Shown here in pieces: positions 22,401-32,052 of a DNA stretch of 64,000 nucleotides. This DNA comes from Phymatolithon calcareum (taxonomy: Eukaryota > Rhodophyta > Florideophyceae > Hapalidiales), in assembly GCA_977006965.1 (NCBI GenBank), contig OZ345357.1, positions 2,790,001 to 2,854,000 of the forward strand, in the 5' to 3' direction. Under the pieces are notes generated by a model, which saw only the letters and a program-made list of their open reading frames with translations, made no database searches and was not told where the DNA came from. The position numbers were made by a program, and so were the translations under genes. Positions within the stretch are counted from its first letter, which is position 1. Each line of letters starts with the position of its first letter.

Positions 22401-24114
22401 AAAGGGTGGTTGGAAGCGATACAAGCTGGCATCCGTGCAAGGAAACGAGGTACAGGTTGTACTTCCAAGTGGAAAAATAAGTTCTTTCGGAATTCACTGT
22501 GCCCGCCAGCTATATGAAAAGAAAACTGTCGAAGGAAGCCTTACATCCACTGAGGATGCTTCCGTGCTACTCTCAGCACAGACATTCGTAGGGGAAGAAA
22601 AGTCTCGTGAGGATTTTACTTCATCACGGTTGGATGAGTTGCGCAGTCTCGAGGAGATAGGCACTTTCGAGGTCGTCGACCGCAGTCAGTCTAAAGGTCA
22701 TCGTCTCTATGCATCAACGTTTGTGGATTCCATTAAGAACGATGGAAGGAATAAATCTCGTTTCTGTGTCGCTGCTTTTGCGGATGACGAACATCGCCTG
22801 TTTACAGCAGCACCTAGTGTGAAAAGATCCTCATTGCGTATTCTCATTGCCCTCTGTGCTATGTACGACCTACCTCTCAACACGCGTGACGTCACAAAGG
22901 CATTCTTGCAGTCGTCTACAGTACTACGGAGGCCTGTATTTGTGCGACCCCCGAAGGAGATGGACCTGGGCAATGCTGTATTGAAAATCATTCGTCCATT
23001 GTATGGAATGCCAGAGTCTCCGATCCATTGGTTCAACACCTACTTGAACTACCATAAGGATACGTTGGGAATATCTCCTGTGCCAATGGATCCGTGCTTA
23101 CTTTTTAAAGTGGAAGACGATGGACCGTCTGGAATTCTTGGTTTGCAGGTTGATGATACTCTATTTGGCGGAAGTGATAATTTCCTGACATTGGAAGATG
23201 CCTCTGCAAAGAAGTTTCCGAACACGGGAAAGACCGTAGTCTGCGATGAATTCACGAGGTTCAATGGTCTTGACATCTCGAAATTACCGAATGGCTATCG
23301 AGCCACACAAGAAGAATACGTTTCGAAAATCCCTAAGTTCTCGATGTTGGACGTGCTATCATTCGAAGAGTTTCGGAGCACAAAGGCAAAGTACGCATAC
23401 GCTGCATATTCCACCATCCCTGAAGCACTTGTACATGTTTCAAAGCTTTCGCAATTTACCTCAGAAATCTATTCGGATGCTAAAGGGGAAGCCATCAAGC
23501 TCCTTAAGAAGCTTGTACAGATTGCAGCACCAAGTCCTGGTCACTTTGGACTCTCTTTTGTCAAGATTGATCACCACAAGGCAGATGTATTCGTTTGCTT
23601 TGACGCCGCGTTTGCAACCAATCGAGATCACTCATCACAACTAGGAGTTATTGTGATGCTAAGGGATAGGTCAACTGGAGACTGTAACGTGGTTCACTTC
23701 GTCTCAATGAAGAGCAAGAGAGTTTGCCGAAGTGTTCTTGCCGCTGAGCTGTACGCTCTTGTGGAAGGATTTGATTTGGGTTTTACCATCCGGGACACAG
23801 TTCAGAGATGCACTGGACGAGAATTTGTGAACCTGACGTTGGCAACCGATTCTCGCTCGCTGTTTTCACTTTCTGTCACTCTCGCGCAAACGACAGAGAA
23901 AAGGCTATTAATCGACCTCAGCATGATTCGTGAAGCCTACGAGAATCGCGACATTAACGACTTTGTATGGATTTCTGGCGAATGCAATACTGCGGACGCA
24001 CTAACTAAGGTTACGAAACGGAGTAACAGCCTGGCCGAGGTAATTGCAACCAACAAGTTCTTACCTAAGGCGGAATCTTGGATTGAGCGCGATGAAATAT
24101 TCAAGCCTCAATAA
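19402..24114 (+). CDS. Copia Gag-Pol polyprotein (1570 aa)
   Basis: One uninterrupted frame encodes the whole element. Gag covers about residues 1-480 and is followed by an atypical zinc knuckle CIICDKKGCHSSKH near 494. The aspartic protease has IIDTGSSYMSI near 587. The integrase zinc domain has MHRNLGH ... CEAC (about 717-759). The DDE core has EVDVMK near 788, IHDQGSNF near 843 and GSVERRH near 878. The RT has DVTKAFLQSS near 1163 and GLQVDDTLFGG near 1250. RNase H has CFDAAFA near 1400, LAAELYAL near 1447 and ATDSRSLF near 1482. The protease-integrase-RT order defines Ty1/copia. It replicates via cytoplasmic virus-like particles with nuclear integration (family knowledge). The ATG lies only 19 bases past the LTR. 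All catalytic residues are present, so it may be competent. Confidence 0.95.
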   Translation: MSAGQESPVSGDAEETEGIFNMQDEVNLLREQISSLTAMVSSISSSQGAPQGLRPATLQTAEEIAIFTAAKAQAMNPYDRANAYDTLIDPYVRNKRELCMFAEAAFDFYLHGGILDVGEMFANDFLYWNESHFSSLSKKIIVKLRDALLSKGVEIKKGVGFAISKALVGYVEQYLSNVQSDDCKMPYASQTDPSFRHPATQDQRPLTNPPIVASSVNDTQPHTSALRGDRRGSSKRSGRPSDVAKLFPRDMRYTGAPHEPLRRNFATFMDACTLAGIDAVDSDVVLRLLQNVFLKDGALIYFMDHVKNVAKSPTDAISMVEAHFLGQREKRVNDEVWNKLTFSFVKQSRDVKKLSTSNDEVLNDLLVQITNLADMRTSPSSDDIVSGKIISAVREVSIFSVVCQNPPKALQELIAVLRSCALEADRATIRSTDNASVFTGATTNESTTVNEALGYFIDRRLHRNRNTAPLRGYGKGPYRKLQGMRRKRFVPPDVCIICDKKGCHSSKHRKRSESLLAHVAHVLLADGPEEESYGTSSESESDEEEETSEGVTDGNLAVAYFVNSARALAYMNIRHGECSPVIDGAIIDTGSSYMSIIGNDLVTGAQAASASPTKPVYGASKRRIDGIGGSSNPVGTLDFAFLFGDRVYNVQLHILPGSVPLIICHKDLDHMGLNYQTSFKTVTRLSDGYTESVTMRNGLPFLIFSHQSYFTDIQLRGMHRNLGHPSVEKHMKVIENAQIEDLPRGTRKRIEELVRYCEACQLGRAKPRRFLFSIKDSCTGEFNNVIEVDVMKLTDGNVLHVVCTGTLFQQGIFIQKMSALEAWKALRRCWINVYSGAPDILIHDQGSNFAAEEFREAADELGIVMKGIPAEAHERIGSVERRHAVVRAIYDKLKHDLPRFSASDRLSLTFRAVNDVPDSDTGISPTTMVFGVYPKLPRSGNRGSMAERAKIISDCTQLAIKMKARRVVKDSIRKYHAPSMKEIEKLRRLAPGSDVLVHREKGGWKRYKLASVQGNEVQVVLPSGKISSFGIHCARQLYEKKTVEGSLTSTEDASVLLSAQTFVGEEKSREDFTSSRLDELRSLEEIGTFEVVDRSQSKGHRLYASTFVDSIKNDGRNKSRFCVAAFADDEHRLFTAAPSVKRSSLRILIALCAMYDLPLNTRDVTKAFLQSSTVLRRPVFVRPPKEMDLGNAVLKIIRPLYGMPESPIHWFNTYLNYHKDTLGISPVPMDPCLLFKVEDDGPSGILGLQVDDTLFGGSDNFLTLEDASAKKFPNTGKTVVCDEFTRFNGLDISKLPNGYRATQEEYVSKIPKFSMLDVLSFEEFRSTKAKYAYAAYSTIPEALVHVSKLSQFTSEIYSDAKGEAIKLLKKLVQIAAPSPGHFGLSFVKIDHHKADVFVCFDAAFATNRDHSSQLGVIVMLRDRSTGDCNVVHFVSMKSKRVCRSVLAAELYALVEGFDLGFTIRDTVQRCTGREFVNLTLATDSRSLFSLSVTLAQTTEKRLLIDLSMIREAYENRDINDFVWISGECNTADALTKVTKRSNSLAEVIATNKFLPKAESWIERDEIFKPQ

Positions 24115-24155
24115 TTGAGAAAGTCGAACCTCAAACAAAGTTGAAGTGTCGCCAG

Positions 24156-24740
24156 TGTCGCACTTTTGGCGATGTTTGTTTTCGGTTCGATGAGTACACG
24201 TGGATCTCCAGGTGTTTTGACTCGAGAGTGACTTGAGCACACCAGTTGAGTCTTGGCTTATTCTTTGTAGACTGAGTAACATAGAGTATGATAGATCGTT
24301 TCGCGAGCCATACTTTAGGAGTTTGGTATCGCCGAGTTTGAGGAGGGGGATCATCATCATCATTACTACGTCATTTCATTCTGTTTCGTCAAGGTAAACC
24401 CCTTGTTCATTCAACCCATCCACCACATCGGTGAAGAACCTACGTTCGCCTATAGCGGAAGGCGAGTTTCCGTACCTGGCGTCGCGAGTCAGGGGAGAAC
24501 CAGTTCGCAGTCCGACGACTGACTGGAACTCTGCAAGACGTTCACCGTTTTGCATTTGCAGGTCCCGTCCGTTTCTAAGTCCCTATCCTAAGCTACTGTC
24601 CCTGTTCTAAGCTGCATTCTTCGTTCGAAACCAAGCCTATCGTGTCTTGTACAAGATTAAGCTCTTCATTCGGTTCACGCGTTAGCGCCCTTTCGTTAGC
24701 GGATCCGCACGCCGACGACATCTTCGTCCATATTCCGACA
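24156..24740 (+). repeat. Copia 3' LTR
   Basis: Same length and ends as the 5' LTR. It lies 41 bases after the Gag-Pol stop and is followed by the AAGAC target duplication. Confidence 0.93.
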
Positions 24741-24741
24741 A

Positions 24742-27700
24742 AGACAGGCGTTCGAATCTTACGAGCGCGATCCATCGCCAGAGTCTCTCATGGTACTTGC
24801 CGAAGTACGAGCTAATACGGACGTGGTCATCGCCGCAGCCAAGCGAAAGTACTGCCGTGACCTCGCATCAACTGTCCAAGCGGACCGCAAGGGATGGAAG
24901 CTTCTCGCCGCAATCGAGGGCAAACGCCGCGCGAGGGCAACCATTGTCGCAGACTGCCGGAAATCGAACCAAGATATTGCGGACGACGTTGTCAAGGGAT
25001 ATGTCGCCAGAAACCGGAACAAAGTCAAGGCGCAAGACTTGAAATGGAAACGGAAGTACATGACGGCTGTGGCGAAGGCGCACACTGAGCTTGGCGAGGT
25101 TCCAGAATTTTCTATGCGTGAACTCACAGCAGTCATAAGCGCAATGCCAACACGCACTGCAACTGGTCCGGATACGATAGAAGTCGAATTCATTCGTCAT
25201 CTGTCTCCGACGGCCACAAACCGTTTACTGGATCTAGTTAACAGAAGTTGGCGCGAAGGAACAGTGCCCTCTGCATGGAGAACAGTGCTACTCATCGGCA
25301 TACCCAAACCGAATGACCCCACAACCCTCCGGCCAATCTCGTTGTCATCAATCATCAGTCGTATTGCTGAACGCCTCATCGGACTACGCCTAACGGGGTG
25401 GATGGAGTCGAAACTTTCCTCCGCACAAGCAGGATTCAGATTATACCGCAGCACCCACGAGCATATAACTGCTATGACGCAGTGCACGGGAGACTCATTC
25501 TCCCGCCGGCGGAAATGTGCTGCCCTCTTCGTGGACTTCAGCGCTGCATACGATCGGGTTGTTATACCGGCGTTACTTGCAAAAATGGTGAACTTAAACT
25601 GTCCCCCAAATATGATTTGCTGGATGCATTCCTACCTGGCGGACCGCCGAGCTCGAGGACGACACATCAACACTGTCGGTCGGTCGCGGGCGCTAGGATG
25701 TGGGCTACCGCAAGGGAGCTCTTTATCACCAAACCTCTGGAACTTATACATCTCTAATTTAGATGTTCGCCTCGACGACCTGGTTCAATTTAGTTTCGCA
25801 GACGACACCAGCTTCCGTGCCACCGGCGAGACCTGGGAAGATGTTATCTCCAAGCTCAATGAGGCCGCCCAGATCCTCTCCCAGCTATACGGTTATTTGC
25901 GGATCAAGATCAATGCGCAGAAATGCAAGGTATTGGGATTTGCTGCAGGTGGAAGGTCACCACTGGGAATCATTGACGGCAACGTCAAGATCGACGGAGA
26001 GAGAATCAAAGCAGTTCCGGCATATAAGCTCCTCGGAGTTAACGTGGATCCACGACTGAGCTTCAAATTGCACTGCAAGGAAGTGAGTCTGAAACTCCGG
26101 TCCAAGACTCGATTCATCCGAGCGCTGGGAGGGACATCTTGGGGCGCCGAGACACCGACCATGGAGGCTTTCCGAAAGAGCTACTGCGAGCCAGTTGTAT
26201 TATACGGTGCATCATCCTACGCAGTACATGGCTTCGACTCACAAATCAAACAAGTCGAAATCGCTCGAAACGACGCAGCGCGAGCGGCCAGCGGCTGCCT
26301 TAAAGCTACGGCAGTTGCCAAGCTTCGGGCACTGACAGGGATGCGTAGCCTGCGGGACATCGGAGAGATGGATGCTACTCTTGTAATGGAGAAAGCACTT
26401 CGACTCGAACCGGGGGCTCCAGTGGCTCGTGCAACCCACTCACGCGAGCTCAAACCAAGACGCAACGTAGGGTCATGGCGGGAATCAAGCGCCTATTATC
26501 TGGCCGAGAAAGGGATCCTCGCTCTACCACGCAGGGAATTCCACTCGCCAATCGGGAAGGATCGCTCAAGCAACAGGTTTACGACCTTCATAACGCCTAT
26601 TTCTGCTAAGGATGAACCGGAGGAGAAGCGCGCCGCCACAGAAGCCTTTATTTTGGAGCGTAATGCAGTGAGAACAGCGGATATCGAAATATGGACAGAT
26701 GGAAGTGTGGGAGAAATACCGCAAGCTCACGTCTGGGATCTGAATCACGGAGAACGCGTCTCCGTAAAATGGGACGAAGGTTGGTACACCGCTACCTTGA
26801 AGAAATTCAACTCTACCGAACATCAGAACCACGACGCAGCGAAACGGTTTGAAGCTCGACACGGCAAGCCGCCGGATGTCCTCTTAGTCTACGACGACGG
26901 GGACGAGCATGCCTACGAAACGACCCCGACGGCCTCGAAGCAGCGCGTTATCCTATGCGATGAAGATGATGACACACTCGACATGTACCGTACAATCCCA
27001 CCGCAGGTCGGTGGTGCGGGCGTTTTGGTACTGCGCGGAGAAGAAGCGATACTGGAAGAAGGGCTGCCGGCTGGGGCCATTGGCTCCTCATTCGACGCCG
27101 AGGCTTTTGTGGCCGTACACGCATTTCAGGCAGCATCCAGTCTACCGATATCGCGCGGCAGCACTATCCGATGGTTCACCGACAGCAAGAGCTGCATAGA
27201 CGCACTCAACGGCCAGCCGCGGATGTTTGGAGAGATGGTTCGGAAACTATGGAATCTTATGGAACAAATCATGGCACAGGAGATTCACATAGAAGGCATT
27301 TGGATACCGAGTCACTGCGGAGTCCCGAAAAATGAGGCTGCTGATGAGCTCGCGCGCCGGGGAATCTCGGAATCAAGCCTGCTATCACATCAAGCGGTAC
27401 CTCTCACCATGGAAGCGGCACGATCCATTATCAAACCGCCTTGTAGAAGCAAACCAGTTACCATCCCGACACTCCCGGAAGACCTACACATCTCACATAG
27501 ACGGGCTGAGGTAATACTCAACCAGCTCATAACTAATTGCTGTCCAATCGTCGCCAGCTTTCACCATGGACACAACGAAAATGAGCCACTTCCTCACGAC
27601 CCAATGTGCAAGAAATGCCCGTATGGTGTGAAGGAAACTGTGGAACATATGATCCTACATTGTTCGGGTCGGGCTGTTAGTCGACGGAAATTCATCGGCA

Positions 27701-27846
27701 GAGTTCGGAGCAAAACGGTAGAAGATCTGTGCAGAGAGAAACCCGTAGCGATAATCCAATATTTGAACGAAGAGAACTTGCTCGAGAGTAAGTTTAGGGG
27801 TTAACTTAAAAATTGACGTCATCTGCAATAAAGAAAGAAAGAAAGA
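24742..27846 (+). mobile_element. LINE A (RNase H-bearing non-LTR retrotransposon), distal part
   Basis: Sequence after the copia TSD continues the LINE reading frame (RRQAFESYERDPSPESLM...). On the other side, 18629-18797 appears to be the same element's upstream part, since the frame crosses the TSD without a stop; it is too short to show an endonuclease. The 3' end is TGCAATAAAGAAAGAAAGAA, an AAAG-type microsatellite tail rather than pure poly(A). The TSD of LINE A itself was not found. Confidence 0.85.
24790..27804 (+). CDS. LINE A reverse transcriptase-RNase H with inserted Tudor/SH3-like domain
   Basis: The 1004 codons are intact from the first ATG after the copia insertion; the true start lies upstream and was cut away. 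The RT runs from about residue 100: RTATGPDTIEVEF, LRPISLSSII, AALFVDFSAAYDRV near 247, GLPQGSSLSPNLWN and FSFADDTSF near 336. RNase H starts with IEIWTDGSV (about 631-639). It is then broken by about 100 residues containing GERVSVKWDEGWYTATLKKF and LLVYDDGDEHAYET. It resumes with GGAGVLVL, SFDAEAFVAVHAF, RWFTDSKSCIDAL and WIPSHCGVPKNEAADELA, so D-E-D and the final D are all present. A C-terminal CKKC...HMILHC knuckle lies near 939. Clade is probably I/R1-like. No endonuclease is visible in the retained part. Confidence 0.9.
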   Translation: MVLAEVRANTDVVIAAAKRKYCRDLASTVQADRKGWKLLAAIEGKRRARATIVADCRKSNQDIADDVVKGYVARNRNKVKAQDLKWKRKYMTAVAKAHTELGEVPEFSMRELTAVISAMPTRTATGPDTIEVEFIRHLSPTATNRLLDLVNRSWREGTVPSAWRTVLLIGIPKPNDPTTLRPISLSSIISRIAERLIGLRLTGWMESKLSSAQAGFRLYRSTHEHITAMTQCTGDSFSRRRKCAALFVDFSAAYDRVVIPALLAKMVNLNCPPNMICWMHSYLADRRARGRHINTVGRSRALGCGLPQGSSLSPNLWNLYISNLDVRLDDLVQFSFADDTSFRATGETWEDVISKLNEAAQILSQLYGYLRIKINAQKCKVLGFAAGGRSPLGIIDGNVKIDGERIKAVPAYKLLGVNVDPRLSFKLHCKEVSLKLRSKTRFIRALGGTSWGAETPTMEAFRKSYCEPVVLYGASSYAVHGFDSQIKQVEIARNDAARAASGCLKATAVAKLRALTGMRSLRDIGEMDATLVMEKALRLEPGAPVARATHSRELKPRRNVGSWRESSAYYLAEKGILALPRREFHSPIGKDRSSNRFTTFITPISAKDEPEEKRAATEAFILERNAVRTADIEIWTDGSVGEIPQAHVWDLNHGERVSVKWDEGWYTATLKKFNSTEHQNHDAAKRFEARHGKPPDVLLVYDDGDEHAYETTPTASKQRVILCDEDDDTLDMYRTIPPQVGGAGVLVLRGEEAILEEGLPAGAIGSSFDAEAFVAVHAFQAASSLPISRGSTIRWFTDSKSCIDALNGQPRMFGEMVRKLWNLMEQIMAQEIHIEGIWIPSHCGVPKNEAADELARRGISESSLLSHQAVPLTMEAARSIIKPPCRSKPVTIPTLPEDLHISHRRAEVILNQLITNCCPIVASFHHGHNENEPLPHDPMCKKCPYGVKETVEHMILHCSGRAVSRRKFIGRVRSKTVEDLCREKPVAIIQYLNEENLLESKFRG

Positions 27847-27882
27847 ATCGAGGCAATTACCGACAGTAGTGCCCGAGGAACC

Positions 27883-29276
27883 GTGAAGAACATATACTAC
27901 AATATTCGAGATAGCATTCAGGAACTTTGGACATATATTTCAGAGAAAGGATTCCAAGCTCGGAGCGGAAGAGGTACCGGAGAAGGCCGTCTGCAGATAT
28001 CGACCAGGAAAAAGGTGTATCTGATGGCGAGTCGTCTTCTCGCACGTTCTATGCCCGCTCTTATAATAGCGACCGGTTTTGCTCTCGAGTAGGGCACGGG
28101 AGATGTTAAACGTTGCGAACAAGAGCAATTCAAGTTCGGGGATCCGAGATCGGTATTCGGACTCTTACCGTCGGTAGTTCCATGCACAGAACTATCAGAA
28201 ACACTAAGGGAAAAGGGCAACCGCACTACGTTTCTCATTCAGTACACAAATTCATATTTGCGTGGGCGAGATGTGCTATGCGGATGCGCAGAATGGACTG
28301 ATGAAAATTGTGTTTCGAGGTTCAACGGAACATCAGTGCCGTCTGCAAGAACTATGCCGTGGACAACGGTTGTCCGGGATCAAGAATCTCATTTAGAGTC
28401 GCTTTCCGACTCTAGCCTTCGCTTGTTACAAGATGTACGCGACGATTTTGCAATGCCAAGCTACATTCCCTGGAAATTGATACTCTTCGGCGAATCTTTT
28501 TCTAAACTTCATTTAAGTTGCTATTTCTACAAGGACAGGACAAGAATAAGTGTTGGTTGCATTCAAGAACATGCATTCGCGTATTCAAATGAATCACACA
28601 CCAAAGTAGAAATGGTCGTGCAATCGAACAAATCACTGTCATACATTCACTATACACGTCCGCACTTTGCCTCTAACCTGTCGCGTTACCCGGGGATCTA
28701 CTTGGACGGCATGCTCGACGGACCGAGTGCTCCTAAGGATCAGATATCATTCGTATTTCAATCCAAGTCAATTGCACACAAACTTTCTGTTGATATGGCT
28801 GCTGCTTCTATTATTTACCTCCTCTTCCACTACAATTTGATGCTTTTGGGTGTATTCAACTATGAACGAACTGCTTCACAATTAACAAGAATACTTCCCG
28901 CACCCTTTACCCCTCAAGCAGAAGGACGAGGATTTGTTCAGGCGTGTAAGGGGACAATGCTTACTCTTAATAGGACCAGAATTATTGCTTCACTTGTTCT
29001 AGTGACTTTGCTTCACTTGTTCTTATCATGGCAGTGGTCACAACTCCGGAGCGACATGGCAGGATTTTCAGAAAAGGGAAAGCTCTGGAATCTGAGGAGT
29101 GGGCATTCCATAGTGCCCTCTCTCAGCTGTTCGGACTGAATAATGCATTGTCTGGGGATCACGTTGACGCAGTCGTAGTATTAGAGCGAAATTGTAATGA
29201 GCTGCACGTCAAGTTTGCACAATCGGGCACACTCAGTGGGTCATGTGCCAGAGACGAAATCTCGTTTATACAATAG
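27883..29276 (+). CDS. Probable spliced host gene of unknown function
   Basis: The proposed structure is an exon to 28014, intron 28015-28092 (GTGTAT...TAG, 78 nt), exon 28093-28945, intron 28946-29034 (GTAAGG...GCAG, 89 nt), exon 29035-29276. Without the first intron an in-frame TAG ends the frame at 28092. With the second, the long frame joins cleanly to LVTTPERHGRIFRKGK and ends at ...DEISFIQ. The product is about 409 residues from the 27883 codon. It contains LLPSVVPCTELSETLREKG, a Cys-bearing DVLCGCAEW, YPGIYLDGMLDG and one hydrophobic segment (MAAASIIYLLFHYNLMLLGV). I recognise no family. Intron lengths match those of the zinc-finger gene. The 5' part is uncertain: it abuts the LINE A tail 36 bp upstream, so the gene may be beheaded. 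Confidence 0.5.
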
Positions 29277-29767
29277 CGGATCGGGAATGGAACGAAATGA
29301 TTGGAATGAAAACAAGAGCTCTCTTTGTAAAGATGGTTTCTGAGACTTGCGTGGCATTCTTCTACGTTTTTTCGCCTAAGCTGTAGTACTGCTATTGGAC
29401 AGATACGAATTAAAAATTGAGCTGTTTTCTTTTCAAGTCCCCAAATCCAATCTCACTCGCTCTTGAAAACTATGCAACGTTAACAGAATAGAACACGTTA
29501 GGATGCGATCGAATATGCGACATAAGCAGGCTCCGTCTTCGAAAAGCGGCCCGTCCCAGTGGGACATTTTTTATATGCATTGGCGATACAATATGCCGAA
29601 AAGAAAGAAACATATTTGGACTTACGTAAGTACCACGCCGCATGCCATGCTCAGTTATTTCCTGTGTGCAATTGCTCCGAGCGCGAGCCAATTCAAGTGC
29701 CGCGTAAATCCGATCCCCGCGAGGGGCTGCTGTAATCGGAGACGGCTACGCGTCAACCAACCAATGC

Positions 29768-30340
29768 GTGAAAAAAGACTGCTTTAACAGGAAGCAGGCC
29801 CACTGGCGGGAGCAACGCAGAAGCCTTCGTGACACCTATGAGAGGATACGTTGCGCGGAGCAAACAGCCGAGGAGCGAGCACGGCGGCGGAAGTGGAGAA
29901 GACGTGCAACACCGAGCAAGAAGTCGGTTTCCAGAGAATACCTGAAATACCAGCGGTATGCCGCTGCCGGCAGAGCGTCTATAGAGACGATGTCAACGCC
30001 CTTAATCAATAGGGACTTACGCGAGTACCGCGCCACGTGCCAGGCGCGGTTACGACATGCTATCGGATCAGATGTCAAACGAGCTCGGTGCACTGATCAC
30101 CGAGCTGCAAAATGTGGCGCAATGAATACACAATGACGCCTCGCTATCGGGAGTCGTCTACAGCGAACAATACAGGAGTTCTGCAATTTAGATGGGATAT
30201 CTGATATCCTAAATTTTTCCGCCCGCCCCTCTGGCGGTGCGATTTCGTAAGCTACACAGAGGTAGGTAGCAACTGAGGAAGCCTTGCCCATATCTTCGGA
30301 AGTCTGTGGGGCTTTTAAATAAACTTTGCTCAAAAAAAAC
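29768..30340 (+). mobile_element. LINE 3'-end fragment
   Basis: A 122-codon basic ORF (WREQRRSLRDTYERIRC...) is followed by the conserved LINE C/D 3' tail. The tail has a GGATATCTGATATCC hairpin, then CTGAGGAAGCCTTGCCCATA and CTGTGGGGCTTTTAAATAAA, ending in a run of A. The ORF itself is not recognisable as RT. The left boundary is uncertain. Confidence 0.6.
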
Positions 30341-30507
30341 TTCCCTCAGTCGATCCCAATAGGAAGAAGCGCTCTCCAATTCTTGTACTCGAAAACGCAG
30401 TCTTCACAACAGAGTCCACACACATCACAGCCTTGAGTTCCTCTTTCTTGTCAGTCTCCTTTCGTCGCCAATTCATCAGCTGTCACCCATCCGCCCATCG
30501 CGTCAAG
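30341..30507. other. Short spacer before the gypsy element
   Basis: No feature recognised. It ends in the CGCC copy of the gypsy target duplication. Confidence 0.5.
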
Positions 30508-30511
30508 CGCC

Positions 30512-30762
30512 TGTAGACAAGCAATGATGCAGTGTCGCCAGAAGCTGCAGGAATAGGCGACCTAAATTCCGGCATAGGTTCAGCGAGCAGGAAGCACGCA
30601 ATAGCTTCCAGCAAAACCCCATACCTGGAAGGCAATTGGAAGCCTACTTAAGCAGTTCCCACCTCGTAGTTTTAGTAGAGAGCATCTCATCATCTCATCG
30701 GAGAGAGATCAACCCTTTTCAAGATAAACCCCAACTTTATCTTCTCACTCCCAGTGATTACA
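30512..30762 (+). repeat. Gypsy 5' LTR
   Basis: Runs from TGTAGACAAGC to CAGTGATTACA. It contains CTACTTAAGC (TATA-like) and AAGATAAACCCC. It is nearly identical to the interrupted 3' copy and a close relative of the solo LTR at 15.8 kb. Confidence 0.88.
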
Positions 30763-30846
30763 GAAATTTCTTTCCTGCAGGAGGATGTCTGAGTGTTAAG
30801 AGGAAGATTGTTGAAGTTTGATTTGGAAAAGGGCGACCATCGAACC

Positions 30847-31173
30847 ATGGAAAGGGGAAGTCTTTCGTCGGCGAAATCTACCGATCGACAACCAACCGCT
30901 GAGCTATCCCAACCCGTGAGCCACCCGATATTACGGAGTCTTGACCCAAGAGTTGTAACAAAGTTTTTGAGGGAGAGGAAACGGTACGAAGATGAGGTCA
31001 ACGAGAAGAAGAAGGAAGTCCCGTCGATGACGGTAGCATCTTACAAGGTGTCAATCGATAGGAGCCTTCTCGAGTCTATGTTCTTCCTTGGGAAGTTCAG
31101 TGACATATCATTCAAGGCGCAGCGACAGATTATTGCCCTCTGGACAGATGCGCCGCTTAGACGTCGGGATTAA
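30847..31173 (+). pseudogene. Gypsy gag remnant
   Basis: From the ATG the frame reads MERGSLSSAKS, then SHPILRSLDPRVVTKFLRER, KRYEDEV and VPSMTVASYKVSIDRSLLES. This resembles the gag N-terminal region of oomycete-type Ty3/gypsy elements (recall). It stops after 108 codons. Decayed gag-like reading continues in other frames to about 31510. Confidence 0.6.
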
Positions 31174-31554
31174 GAACATTTCAGCTTCTTTCCTCTGTGC
31201 GGTGCTGGAAGGGTCAGGGCGCGGAACAACCACAGAAGGTCGAGCATCAACTGCTGCAGTTGGTTTGCAAAGAGCGAAAACAAACGCTATGCAGAACAAC
31301 TGGCGAATGGATGCTCTGCACGTCATGAGTCTTGAGACAACGCCAAAAAACCTTTTTAGTCGCATTCACCCCCGAAAATTCCGATACCCTTCAGCCATGT
31401 GCACGGTATGCCCAGACGCCAAGTGTGAGCGCGATAGATCGATCAATTATGGACTGCGAGAGTCTTGTACCATTTGCACCATCAGCAATCAAGAAAAGTC
31501 GAAAAATTAGGATGGGCTGAGACTGCGGCAGGAGGCCCATCGGGATTAGGACTC

Positions 31555-32052
31555 TGTAACGCGCTAAGCCTTAGCCTTCATTTTCTGTAATGCGTTAATC
31601 GCCGTGTGGCGATTAATAGTACTGTGCGCATGTGTTAGAGTTTTCGATCTACACGTTCCGCAAGATGAGGCGCTCCGACCCGTGGTCGTGCGAGCGCCAT
31701 TTACGTATACCATAGTTTCTCACTACCCTGCGCCGGTTACATTACCGCGCTAATGTTAGAGTACTTTATGACATGTGCTCATCGAAGCTGCTAGATGATC
31801 TCTCGTCCGAGGGACGAGTCATCGCGCCGATGGGTTGCCTCGCTCTCTGAGCAAGCTGACTGCGCGCCCCACAGAGTAGACGTACTTAGGAGAGGCGCGG
31901 CTTGCAGGTAGAACAAAAAAGACATCGCACTAGCGAGAGCAGCACAGCTCCCTTTGCGACATCGCCAATATTTTCCTTTCCAGCTCCTCGGCTGGAAATC
32001 GTTTTCCTCTCACCGCTAGCGCTTCGATCGTGCTGACCCGCGAGGCGTCACA
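31555..32052 (+). mobile_element. Solo LTR, second family, nested in the gypsy element
   Basis: 498 bp begins TGTAACGC and ends GCGTCACA, near-perfect inverted ends. It is flanked by the 4-bp duplication ACTC (31551-31554 and 32053-32056). A hairpin TTAATCGCC-gtgt-GGCGATTAA lies at 31594-31615. It contains no coding. Orientation is arbitrary. Confidence 0.68.

Larger units (their letters stand above)
18798..24740 (+). mobile_element. Intact Ty1/copia LTR retrotransposon
   Basis: Two 585-bp direct repeats begin TGTCGCAC and end ATTCCGACA (a TGTCG/CGACA inverted end). They flank a single long ORF. A perfect 5-bp duplication AAGAC (18793-18797 and 24741-24745) proves insertion as a unit. I count three differences between the LTRs (about 99.5% identity), so it is young by LTR divergence. 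The host sequence is the N-terminal region of LINE A, whose frame reads through the TSD. No TGG-type primer-binding site follows the 5' LTR and no clear polypurine tract precedes the 3' LTR. Confidence 0.95.

Noticed and set aside
24061-24363. Duplicate 85-100-codon minus ORFs at both copia LTRs
   Set aside because: They are the same LTR sequence read twice, with no independent evidence of coding.
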